Assembly (NCBI GenBank): GCA_038380435.1
Contig: JAWZYU010000030.1
Location: forward strand, 65,359,817-65,423,816
DNA from: Ryuthela nishihirai
Taxonomy: Eukaryota; Arthropoda; Arachnida; Araneae; Heptathelidae
DNA: 64,000 nt
Direction of reading: 5' to 3'
Shown here: positions 11,297 to 21,922 of the stretch, in pieces
How positions within the stretch are numbered: the stretch's first letter is position 1
Layout of the letters: every line of letters begins with the position of its first letter
Made by a program: the position numbers and the translations under genes
Notes under the pieces: generated by a model
The model's input: only the letters and a program-made list of their open reading frames with translations
Database searches by the model: none
What the model was told of the DNA's origin: nothing

Positions 11297-11990
11297 ATAC
11301 AGGGTGATCATAAAGTTGCACAGCCCAAAGTTGAAGTTGATTAAATGTTGCTGACAAGAGATGGTCTGGGAGACCTAACTTGTTGACCAATGCTAAATTG
11401 GGTGGCATGCAAAGAGCATTGCAGAAGTTCCCTACAAAAAGCCTTAGGAAACTCACAGTGGAAGTAGGAATAGGAAGTGCTCAATAATGTGAGACAGTTA
11501 TACCTTCCTCCCTATCATGTGCACTCAAGTCCATGAACTGAAGAAGAACCAGAAAAAGAAAATGCAGTCTACTGTAGATGGCTTCAGTCATTTGTTGAAG
11601 AACACGAAATAGTGCAGCTTGATGCAGTTTTTATCAGTGACAAAGCTTGGTTCCACCTAAGTGACTATGTGAATAGTCAAAACAATAGGATTTGGCCTCC
11701 AAAAATCCACATTTTTTTATGAACAGACCATCTACTTTAAAACAAAAATGTGGTTATGCAGTATCACATTATCACGTAGTGGAAATCACTTTCTTTGAGA
11801 TGACAGTGAATACTGAAGTATATAACAAGACATTATCACACAGTTCATTGAACTCCTTGAGGTGATGAATGCAACTGATGGTTGCAGCAAAACAATGCCA
11901 TGTGCCACATGTACAAAAATCAAGAATCCTTGCTTTGTTTTCACCTCTTTTGATTACTACAATAACTGACATTCAAAGCTTCGCATAGTG
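11297..11990 (+). pseudogene. Tc1/mariner-superfamily DDE transposase remnant
   Basis: Starts near a CAGGGTGATCATAAAG end-like motif. In shifting frames it reads ENAVYCRWLQSFVEEHE, FISDKAWFHLSDYVNSQNNR, IWPPKNPHF, FFEMTVNTEVYNKT, FIELLEVM and HVPHVQK. The AWFHLSGYVNSQN block is characteristic of arthropod DDE transposases, in which the segment just before AWFHL holds a catalytic Asp. Many frameshifts and stops. The right end is not recognised. Confidence 0.6.
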
Positions 11991-12308
11991 AATTTTCACC
12001 CATGTTACAATTTCAGGGTTAGTGAATAAAAATTTTTACATGACTACACCATAGCACATTTTTCAACTCATAGCAAATATAATCTTTAGTTGTGTATTTT
12101 GTACTATCAGTTATGTACATTTCTAGATATATCTTTTACAATCACTAAGCAATTTAATAGCAGATTATTTTGAAAAATTTTATTACATCTACTTAAATAT
12201 TCAAGATTCATGCCAACAAATAGTAGCATACTGCTTATTTTAAGAAGCTATCAATTAGAGTATCAACAACAAAATAAAAGCATGTAAATTTTAAATTTTT
12301 TTCTTTAC

Positions 12309-12400
12309 TTTTCATGAGCAGTTTCTTTGAACATAAAATCCATTCCTTCTTCATGCTTTATCTGTGATACTCTAGAGGGCACTACAGGTGATAATGGTGC
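12309..12400 (-). CDS. PABIR: PABIR/FAM122-like, coding exon 3 with the B55-binding helix
   Basis: Acceptor TTACAG and donor GTAAAG flank 92 nt read in phase 0, leaving two bases of a Lys codon. The exon encodes APLSPVVPS and then RVSQIKHEEGMDFMFKETAH. This is the hallmark of the family: the human segment reads RLHQIKQEEGMD and continues with an RETVHE motif. From published structures of FAM122A with PP2A-B55, this short motif and the following helix contact B55 and occlude the catalytic site. Conservation of R..QIK.EEGMD and ET.HE is what makes the gene assignment secure. Only 305 bp of intron separates it from exon 2. Confidence 0.9.
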
Positions 12401-12705
12401 CTGTAATAGATAGATAACATTTATTATAAAAATAAAAACTTTTAATTTTTAACATATTTTTTGATTTTTGGCTTGCATTCTATTACGTACATAAAATGTA
12501 CATATGGCTTCACTACTGAATATGATTTAATTCTGCACATTAAAACCAATATTAAGAAGAAAATAATCTACATCATCAGTTACACATTGGCATCTTAGAC
12601 TTACTAGAAGCTAATTGTGATTAAGATAACTATTTTTATTACATTTGAAATACCTTTAACAGAAAAAATTCATAATGAGAAATAATGGGAAAGAAAACAC
12701 AATAC

Positions 12706-12829
12706 CGTAGGTGAATGAGGAGAATGATTGGGACTAAAGCTGGCACTAAATCGTCTTGTTCGAGGAATGCTCAGCAGCAGTTGAGATGATGTTAAAGCAT
12801 TTCCTCTAGGTGGAAGACTGTCAAGTAAC
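12706..12829 (-). CDS. PABIR: PABIR/FAM122-like, coding exon 2
   Basis: Acceptor TTCTAG and donor GTATTG flank 124 nt. The first base completes the AAG codon left open by exon 1, and the exon then reads 41 codons to phase 0. It encodes LLDSLPPRGNALTSS, then IPRTRRFSASFSPNHSPHSPT. The RRFSAS segment matches the RRNSTT region of human FAM122A, a basic phosphosite context, and the Ser/Pro-rich stretch after it is typical of this disordered family. About 3.7 kb of intron, holding a mariner remnant, separates it from exon 1. No stop is present in the used frame. Confidence 0.85.
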
Positions 12830-14394
12830 CTAGAATGGAATAAAAAAATTGTTATTTCAGTATGATTATCTTAAACTATATCTAACATGAGATATTATAA
12901 ATGATACCATTGCCAACTGCAAATTTCATTATATGTGCAACTTTATTTTGCCCAAAGCAGAAAAAATTTGATTATTCATGGTTTTGAATACCATTAGCCA
13001 ATATGTGCCCTACATACTTCATAGGGTTGGAGAGTAGTATTTACCCTGGGAGCAGCAGAGGCAGCATCACAAACTTCAGACAGTCCTGGTAGTATTGTTA
13101 TGGTGAGCACACCTATAACTGTGGTTGCGCTTGGTAAATCCTAGTTTCACATAGTCTAAAGGTTTTTCCCTGTTGAATGTTAAGGACAGCAAGGTACCCT
13201 TACATTTGTTAGATGCATACAAGATGCAGCCTGTTAACTATTCTCATGCAGATATTGTAATATGAAAATCATAGCCAGTAGCCAATGCTAGTTTTCATAG
13301 ACAGTATTTTTCTGTAAATATTTACAACATTAAATCTTTGTTAGAAGTCTGTGTTGCATCAACTTCTGAGTTCACCATTTCTTCCCTACTGAGTGTATCC
13401 TTCAATGAGGAACACCCAATATACAGAATGACTAACACATATTTCTTTACATGGGATACTGAGGATTTCACTTTATGAACCCCAACAAGGTAACCAATAC
13501 ATGCCCAAATAATTCTAATGGATGGTGGAGTGTGTATGTTGGGGGGGGGGGGCATGCTCGGGTCTCTGATTTTCAGGAACTGCCTTAGAAATCAATCATA
13601 TAATCCCATTGGGTATAAAATTGCATGAATGGATGCTGCAGTATCATATGGTTGGTAAGTCACATCTTAGTAGCATTATCTATGGATTGGATGTGCACCT
13701 CGTGCTGCTTTAAATATAACATTACAAGTAAGTGAATTTCTTGCTGTGAGTGATGCTAAATTACTTCTGAAGTGTTCTCACAATAAATTTATCGTCATAT
13801 TTCATCCAGATTGTTGTCATTGTGAAATTTCCATTTTAATTTTTTGTCTTTACCTTAAAACTTTAATTGAACTATGGCTCTTAAACATAAAGCCTCTTCA
13901 AGTGGCAGTGTAGCAAAGAAATCATGCAAGGACTTTGGCTGAAAAGAAAATTAAGTTAGAAGACAAATTACATGCAGTACAAGTGCTTGTTTCCTGCTCA
14001 AAAATATCAAGTGAATATGCACATGTGCTATTTAAGTGTAATATTCATGCAAGTGAGGAACAAATTCATGTTAGCATACATATCTTTAAACATCAAAGGT
14101 GTTAACGTATTCAATGGACAGTTACATTCTTATTTTTATTGTTTTACTGTAGAATTTATTATACCCATTAATTTTACTAACATGCAAAATGTGTACAATG
14201 ACACATCACAGTGTTGATGCATACGTTGTATATGTCTATACTTTCCCTTTATACTATGTTCCAAATCCACTGCATCAATTATTAACTATTACAAGTATCA
14301 GAGTATTGGTTTCCATCATTAGAAACATGGTATAATGATTGAGTTAAGCACTGAAATTTGGGCAATTTCACATTACCAGAAAGAAAAAGGATTA
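12830..14394. other. Intron of PABIR, nothing recognised
   Basis: Unassigned AT-rich sequence between coding exon 2 and the mariner remnant. A G12 run occurs at about 13541-13552. The ORFs at 13322-13555 and 13972-14217 do not resemble known proteins and have no splice or start context that I trust. Confidence 0.45.
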
Positions 14395-15503
14395 AAAGTT
14401 ACCAAAGCAGCCTAAGAAATGTGTGAAGTGGAAAGGGAAGGGGGTAGTCTCCATTAGTGCTGCTCAAGCCTCGAAAGTAAGCCACAATTGGGATGGTCAA
14501 TATCAGTAGATCACAACATTCTGTGCCACAACTGGGATGGTCAATATCAGTAGATCACAAAACATTCTGTGCCACACTGTTGAAGCTGATCCATCGTCAA
14601 GCACTCACAGGCTCTCATCCAAACTTGGTTGCTCACAAACAACTATAGTGCAGCATCTGCAAATGCATCAATAACATAGCCAGAGTTGCTGAAACGTTCC
14701 ACCTGAACTGACTACTAAACAAGCAAACTGTTGTATTGAAGTCTGCAGGAAACTCCTCACTAATACACAACTACCATTTCATCATTTTTTCTTTAACATT
14801 TTCTTGTTATTAAATTTGTTTATCTCATACATTATTATGTCAAGCCTTACTCTGACTTTTATCCTGAGAAAACATCTGTGTTCCCATATGTGCATTTGTT
14901 ATGTGTGATGAAAAATGGATTTTTCATCAATCTGAACACCTAAAAGCAGTGGTTTAACCCAGGCCAGCCTGCACTTCCTGTCACAAAGAGGGGATGATTC
15001 GAAACAAAGTCAACATTATTTTTTTGACAGAATTTGAGAGTATAGTGCACTGGTTCCCAATGGATGTGCCATCAATGCGTATCTCTATTCAGCACAATTG
15101 GAGTGCATCCACTCTGTGATGCTTAAAAATAATCAGGTACTCCTTTAACAAGGCAATGCAAAACTGCACACACTTTGGACCAAAGAAAAACTTCAAGAAC
15201 TGGTATTTGAGCTTCTACCTCACCCAGCATGTAGTCTGGACCTAACTACTTCTGACTATCACCTCTTTTGCTCCATGGCTTATTTCCTTTGAGGCAGGCA
15301 ATTTCAAACATATTAGGTAATCGAAAGTGGATGCTGGTAGTTTTTCACTTCCAAGGACCAAGAGGAATCAAACAACTTGCTGACAAATGGCTCCAAACTA
15401 ATGAAAATGTTTATGTTTTGCTGAATAAGGTATGTTATTTACATTATAATAATCATTTTTAAAGTAGGTGACAAAAGGCACAGACTTATGGATCACCCTA
15501 TTA
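14395..15503 (+). mobile_element. Degenerate mariner element, split by a duplicated flank
   Basis: N-terminal HTH pieces read ADPSSSTHRLSSKLGCSQTT, VPPELTTKQ and CRKLLTNT. The DDE part reads MCDEKWIF (first Asp), LYSAQLERVHSVML, LQQGNAKLHTLW (normally HDNARPH, so the second Asp is lost), LLPHPACSLDLTTSDYHLF and IKQLADKWLQT. The right end GGATCACCCTA at about 15490-15503 looks like a mariner TIR. A segment of about 43 bp is tandemly duplicated at 14481-14570 (CAATATCAGTAGATCACAA twice). About 110 bp of foreign sequence (14780-14893) interrupts the protein just before MCDEKW and recurs at 15504-15608. Non-functional. Confidence 0.75.
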
Positions 15504-15608
15504 CTTTAATATTTTCCTGTTATTAGAGTTGTTTATCTTGTATATTAATATGTACAGACCTTACTCTGACTTTTATCATGAGAAAACATCTATGTCCCCA
15601 TATGTCAT
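15504..15608 (+). repeat. 3' flank of mariner, duplicated inside it at 14780-14893
   Basis: TTTATCTTGTATATTAATATG, then CCTTACTCTGACTTTTATC, GAGAAAACATCTATG and CCCATATGT correspond phrase by phrase to 14812-14898. The two copies are in direct orientation about 711 bp apart. Confidence 0.7.
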
Positions 15609-16497
15609 ATTCTCCGGTCATGTATTCCCCACTTTAATTCTTTCCATAAGGCAGTGGATTTTAAGATTGATCATCTTCCCCGTCATGATGGGAACTTTCA
15701 TGGCAGCAGTTACAGTTCATTGAATGGTAGCTTGTTTGTGATTGGGTCTGTTACCACCTACCGATTGATCAGGCAATTCACCCATGCTGTTATGCATTCC
15801 ACTGTCCCTGATCTTGTGCAACATTGGATACCTTTTGAGATGACTAGGGCCAACAACATCTAACTATCCCTACATCACAGCCCACATGTGCAGTGATATG
15901 TGCAGTATATATATATATAGCCCATATGTGCAGTGCACACAGACCAACAGCTTCACATAGCCCTACAATCCAACCATAATGAAGCATATCCAGCTGCTGA
16001 TACGTCTGGTGAAAGGGTCATCATCCTCTTATCTTCTACACTTTCTCAATATCTGCAACTGACACTCTTTCTTAGTTTGCTGCAGAAAACCCCTAAGGAT
16101 TTGGCTTAGACACTCAACTTTTGCTTGTGATCTCCCAGATACCATGTGTTTGTTATGGAAACAATCATTTGTATATATCAATGTCCTGCACTCACATGCT
16201 GATTTACATGCAAATCTGTCCACTCCTGTGTGGTGTAATTTCAACATCACAGAATATATGATTAAGATTAAATCATTAATCTAATAAATGACAAAAAAAG
16301 TAAGTCTAGAAATAGCAAAAGCTGTTTTAATGTAGAGAAATAAAACAGAAATCAACAACTTGTTGAAAGATAAAATTTACACCAATAAAAAAAGCATTAC
16401 GTTCATTTTATTTCTGAACATTTTGTAGAACAAAAGAGTTTCGTATACATAAGAATTAACAGTGTTCAAATGTTATGCTTCCAAAAAAGTAACTTAC
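15609..16497. other. Intronic spacer, nothing recognised
   Basis: No known domain in the small ORFs at 15654-15863 (plus) and 16029-16250 (minus). A short AT repeat lies at about 15908-15920, flanked by two copies of CCATATGTGCAGT/CACATGTGCAGT. Confidence 0.45.
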
Positions 16498-16627
16498 TTT
16501 GTAGGTGAGCTAGTCAATATATTAATCATAGGAGCACTACTAGACCTCTTCAAATTGGAGCACAGATTTGGAGGATCAACATCCATCATGGATAATGCAG
16601 TTAATGATGCATTTATGCCCAAGTTCC
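16498..16627 (-). CDS. PABIR: PABIR/FAM122-like PP2A-B55 regulator, first coding exon
   Basis: On the minus strand a TTTCAG acceptor ends at 16628 and a GTAAGT donor follows 16498. Translation probably starts at the first of two adjacent ATGs (16589-16587), giving MMDVDPP followed by LKRSSSAPMI; no other in-frame ATG lies upstream in the exon. Vertebrate PABIR1 (FAM122A) has an acidic N-terminus followed by a very similar RRSNSAPLI block. RSSSAP fits a mode-1 14-3-3 site (RSxSxP), and the equivalent human serine is reported as a CHK1 target. The family binds PP2A-B55 and restrains it in cell-cycle control. The exon ends in phase 2. The first 38 bases are 5'UTR and contain a tiny upstream ORF (ATG CAT CAT TAA). 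Identity is by recall of the human protein, not by a search. Confidence 0.85.
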
Positions 16628-17370
16628 CTGAAATACATTTCATTTACACATTTTAATATTATAAAAATCAGGTTTGCATATGAATTCTAAAACTTAGAAA
16701 ATTATTAAATCTTATTTTAAATTTAGTTAGCAAATTTAATGTCCACAACACAGAATTTCATCTGTTGTTACCAACAGTGTTATACTTGGTACTAAAAACG
16801 ACAAAAAATCTTACAACCAATGCTAATAACAACAAATATTTTGAACTGGCTATATTCTGCAAAATAGTTTGCAATGTATAATAATATTGTGCCCCACTGC
16901 TTTTTCAGTTAACAACTTTTCTGTTCACAGAATTCAAAGTAAACTTGTTACAGTAATAAAATGTTTTAAAGCAACAGGAAGCAATCATTCCTCAAAGCTG
17001 TTGCCAAATCCCATACAGCTACAAAACCATTCAGGGTTCTAAATCATGTTATAAGAGATTTGATTTTTTTATGCAACACACAGTACACCCATGTAAAAAA
17101 ATTGGGTCCAGTTAATTATCTGGAGAACCACAAAAAGATGAAATCAGTTAAAACAGAGATAAAACTTTCTCTAAGAGTTTGTGCAATAATTAAGCTTTCA
17201 CCATAATGAGTGCACATGGCAGAAGAGTTAAAATTGCATGCTGTATAAGAAATACATCTACTGGTGCCCAAGCAGGTGTGCATGTGAACATGCTAATGGC
17301 ACCAGAAATCAATTTGCATGGGTATTGCATTTTCATAATGTAATTAAAAAAAGCGTTAGAAAGCCTTTAT
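16628..17370. other. Probable PABIR 5'UTR intron, nothing recognised
   Basis: Upstream of PABIR coding exon 1 on the minus strand. AT-rich; no exon seen. Confidence 0.4.
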
Positions 17371-18360
17371 CCCTTCCAGTGTCCAAGGCATACATATCCA
17401 TTTTTAGTAAAAAAAAAATTAAATAAAAATTTATGTTTTAAAATTATTTTATAGATATAAAAATATTATTTATCAAGCCTGAATTATATATTTTCTTTTT
17501 TCATTTGATGCATATTTTATTAAACTATGACACAAAAAATTTGTTAAAGCCATCTGATTGCCATTTCTTCAAAGCGATATAAGGTATTGCCAATTTGTTT
17601 GTTAACATTACTATATGCTGAAACAATTCCCTAATTTAAGCTCAAAAGTTTGATTTGAATTATTATCAACAATTTTTTCCTTAAAGTTTCTAAAGTTACC
17701 TGATAATTAACAAAAAAAAAAAAACACTATTTTTAAAAATGGAAGATTTTGGAAGTAATTATGAAATATGTACCTATTATTTTTTGGTATAACACTGTAA
17801 AAAGTGTTATTAAAATGAATATATTACTACAATGTTCAAATTTTTTACTTCAATAAAATTCAGAATCAATTCTCTTTAATTTGGCATATAACATGACATT
17901 TCTGTTGATTAGTTATTTATTAAAAATATTCTAAAGTTGACTTTTTTTTTATTGGACTCTGCAACAAACCTGGACTTTTCTCAAAGTATGGTATGGAGAA
18001 AAAAATTACAAAATGGAAGAAATGTTTACTTTAAACAAGAAATTTTTTTTTTGTTATTCAGAAATAAATAACCTTTCTATTCATGTGCATAATAATCATT
18101 TCTGTCTATTAGTGTTTTTTCAATAAATTTTTGTGTTGCCAGATGCATTTTTTACTGCATGACTAAAAAAGTCCTCTTAAAATAAAACTTGTCATCTTTT
18201 TGTTAAATATTTTATTTTCAGAAATTTCAAAATTAAATGCTGATTAATTTGGTATATAACATGCTATAATTCCTTGCATTAGCTATTTGGCAAAAAAAGT
18301 TCTAAAGTTAAATTTGGCCTCTGGATATAAACCAGTTTTTCAGGCTGGACACTAGAAGGG
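17371..18360. mobile_element. 1-kb non-autonomous piggyBac-like MITE, copy 1
   Basis: Starts CCCTTCCAGTGTCCA and ends TGGACACTAGAAGGG, inverted ends of about 15 bp with one mismatch. Both sides are flanked by TTAT. The sister copy at 55830-56836 is flanked by TTAA and inserted in the opposite orientation; shared interior phrases include GTTAAATTTGGCCTCTGGAT, CCAGTTTTTCAG and GTTGCCAGATGCAT. CCC...GGG ends at a TTAA-type target fit piggyBac. No transposase inside. Confidence 0.75.
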
Positions 18361-18364
18361 TTAT

Positions 18365-18495
18365 ATTGTAGCAGTGCTTAGATATCCAGATCTTGGGACA
18401 CCTTCCATGGAATCACACCTGTCTGTGAAGCACTCGTGCCACTTGAAAATTGTGCTTCATTTCAAGCACTGTTCTCCATACACTTGAGTAATTTC
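18365..18495 (-). pseudogene. Mariner transposase HTH fragment
   Basis: The minus strand reads TEITQVYGEQCLK, then STIFKWHECFTDR, then MEGVPRSGYLST. This is the mariner N-terminal signature (YGEDCLSRTTIFKWHKRF followed by ED.PRSGRPST). It abuts the piggyBac-like MITE, which may have cut it off. No DDE region is found nearby. Confidence 0.65.
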
Positions 18496-20517
18496 TGTGA
18501 TTGTGCAAAATGTAAGCCTCACTGAACACAGCAACATATCACATACCACTGATGTTTCCAGATCAGCCACAGCTCACAAAAAAAAAAATCACACATGTAA
18601 AAACACTTTTCCAATGACAGACTCTACTGTGCACTGTTCTTCTGTTATTTGCAACCGTATTGCAAACATGTTTCAACTTGCACACACTGCTTCACACCCT
18701 TGACGAGTCCCTGTATTGTCACATATCAGACATTAGCTCATGCAAAACGATACTAATTGTTGGTGAAGCAAGTCCATGAATTAAATGATCCAACTATGTA
18801 TTATCAAGAGTTGGGAAATCAGTTCCAGGCTGTGATTTTTCTGGTTGGCCTGTTACTTTTAAAGCTAGGACAAGTACAGAAGCAAAATATTTTTAGGTGG
18901 AAGGACAAAAACTTTCAGCTTTGATTGAAATATCATTAATTTGTTTCATGCTCTTAGCCAAAGCTGCTAAGCAAAATGAGTGACAAATGAATGTGAAATA
19001 TACTTATGCTTATTTAGACAAGAAGGTGAAGAGTTATGTTATATTCATATATTTATCATAATTCTTACTGTTTTGGTATATAATGTACTTTAATTAATTA
19101 ATGAATATTACACACTTGTGCCCCCATCCACCCAAACTCCAAATCAATAATATGCTCATAACAACTAGAAAATATTTTGCCTTCTGCCCCTTCCCAAAAA
19201 AATTGTATGCTTTTGTGCTTTGGCTTATGGTAAAAACTGTTGGCTGGTTCATTTTTTTAAATCTTTCCACACTTGATAAATATACTACTTTATTTTGGTA
19301 TGTGTGTGCATGTGTGTGGCAGTCAAAAATGTTTGGTGCTTACCAAGTCCAACTTGGTATGCTCCTTTCTAAAAGGTTGTGGGTCCCTTTACCAGAGGAC
19401 CTGTATAAGAATCTTTGAATTCTTAAAAGTAATATTTTTCACTGATAATGCAAAGTTTGTATATTTGGTTACATAAAAAAAATTCTTTCCAAGAGAACCT
19501 TGTGTATTCCTTGCTATCAAAGAATAATAGTTGAATCTAATATCAATTAAAATTCCATGGAATTCTTTACACCCAAAGTTAGCAAAAAGGTTGAACAATG
19601 GTCAGAGCTGAAGGCCTAACATTATTAAGAGGTCACAGGCTCATATCTTGCTTGGTTCAAAATAACTTTGCTAGCATAAAAATGCAGTCATACAGAATCA
19701 GCAACCACCTTTAACTAGCACATGCAAAGAAAGGTTGTGATGATTCATAACTCTTGTCAATATGCAAAATTTTATCACACAAAAGTGTAAGTATTGATAA
19801 AAGTGCAGAGAAGATAGGTTAACCAAGAATGAGGTGGGAAGTGAAAAACAGGACACAATTAGTTTTATGTGACTAAATATTGCAACTATATATTTCACGA
19901 CAGATTTGGAGAACTGCTACCTCGTTGGATCTCCATATACTTTTATTACTTAATGATTACATATTCTCATCACTAGAGATAAAATGTTTGCTCATGCAAT
20001 TTCTCTAGCTTCTGACATTTTTTCTGTAAAAAATTTAGGTATTTTTCCCGAGAGTTTGTTAATCAGCAATTAAGTATAAAATATATCTTGTTATATATAC
20101 CTACCGTGAATAATTTTATAGTTTTTGAATAATAGGTCTGCAGCAATCTCTCCCAATTATTTCTTACAACATATGTTTGCAAACTAAAATGATAAAAAAA
20201 GCAAATTTTCATACATAATTTTACAAAACCTGCATATGTATTTTTTTTTTCAGGAAACAAAACTTTTTATCAATTGTGAATAAAATTCAGAGATATGTTA
20301 ACTAATAATGACTGCACAACTTGAAGACTACTTAACATATTTAATTATAATTAACTAAAATAATAACAAATAAATTTAAAGTCAAATCAACTCAGCTTTT
20401 TAATCAAGAAATATATTTTTTTTAAAAATATATCTCAAATGCATAGAGTGAAACAATGAAGAGAGAAGTAAATATAAAAACACTCCAATGCTATAATTTT
20501 ATATTTGAGTTTAAATA
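18496..20517. other. Spacer upstream of PABIR coding exon 1, nothing recognised
   Basis: The ORF at 19101-19418 (105 codons) is AT-driven and has no familiar motif. No SINE or transposase seen in 2 kb. Confidence 0.45.
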
Positions 20518-21922
20518 CACTGGCGGAAACTGAAAAAGGAACACTATTAACAATTAAAGCATAATCTGAGATTTATTTAGTAGAAACAACTTGTTGAGAA
20601 AGGATAATGATCACACGTGTGAAGTGATTCAATGTTTATTTTATCTTTTAATGAGAATATATTTTACAGAAGGCACATTTTAATAAGGTGTTGAGCCTCC
20701 TTGAGCAGCAATACAAGCTTCCAATATGGCATGCAATCCATAGTACAAATGCTGGATATCACACTGGGGAATATCATTCCATGCGCTTACAACTTAGACA
20801 CATAATTCAGCGATGGTTGTTGCTTGCCACAGTCCGTGGAAGAGTCTTTGCTCAATCCAGTCCCAGACATGCTCGATTGGAGACAAGTCCTGGCAAAGTG
20901 TGCTGGCCAAGGAAGTTGGTCACTGCCTGAATAGCATGTCGAGTTGCCCGGGTGAGGTGTAGGTGTCCTTTATCCTGCTGGAATATCACATTTGGGATTA
21001 CACTCATATGTGGTAGGACGACTGGCTGTACAATGTCACTGACATACGTATTGCTATTCAGTGTACTCTGTACAAACACCAGACATGTACTTCTGCCCGA
21101 TATTTTTTTTAGCTAATTGCTCCCCACACCATGATGCCCAGCGTGGGCCCTGTGTATAAGCTGGCGGATGCATGATGGAAGAAGCTGCTCACCTTCAAAC
21201 ACGTAAACCATCATCAGACATTCCTAAGCAGAATTGATTTTAATCACTGAAGATCACAGACTATCATTCTTTCCTCCACTGAACTTGTTCTTGACACCAC
21301 TGCAAATGTGCTTGACAGTGACAGTGGTAATCATCCAGTGGCACATGTCCGTAGTCCTGCTTCCAAAAGACTATTGCATATCATTCTTGTAGACACCCTT
21401 GGTACGACAGAAGTTCGAATTTGTGATGCCGTAGCTGTCCACTCTGCCTCTGCACTGCCACCCTCCTAATACATCAATCCTCTCGTCGTCCATAACTCTG
21501 TGTTGCCTCGAACCATATCTGCAGTATGTGGATGCTCTTCTGACAATCGACACCATTGTACCACTGTCAATACCTCTCGTCCAATACAGTGTGCAATTTG
21601 ATGAAAAGATCAATCTGCTTCCCGAAGATCCATTATAAGACCTCGCTCAAACTCCGCTAACTGAACAAATGTTGCACGCCTGCGTCATCCAGGCATGGTA
21701 GCTTCTTCAAAGAGCACTGAACAACATGACAAGATGAATAACTTTCTTCTTCATGCTCGTCCTTAAATATGCACTGCATACATTTGCATGTTGTCGTTCT
21801 CAGTGACAATATTTAATCCAATGACTTTCAATCTTGGATCATGGTTTCTGCTGCTATTAACATATTACGATGTTCCTAAAGGAATTCCTTCTGGGTGTTC
21901 TTTTTTTTAATTTACTCCAGTG
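20518..21922 (-). mobile_element. Tc1-like transposon, full length but inactive
   Basis: Ends CACTGGCGGAAACTGAAAAA and, inverted, CACTGGAGTAAATTAAAAAA, with TA on both sides, give about 1.4 kb. The minus strand encodes a broken Tc1 transposase: LAEFERGLIMDLREADWS (HTH), GREVLTVVQWCRL, SLLEAGLRTC, then YVSDIVQPVVLPHM, IFQQDKGHLHLTRATR and NFLGQHTLPG. FQQDKGHLH corresponds to the FQQDNARPHTA block with the second catalytic Asp; the following PWPARSPDLSPIE block is damaged. Several stops and frameshifts. Confidence 0.8.

Noticed and set aside
19101..19418. 105-codon plus ORF
   Set aside because: Composition typical of AT-rich non-coding DNA, no recognisable domain, and no repeat or splice support.
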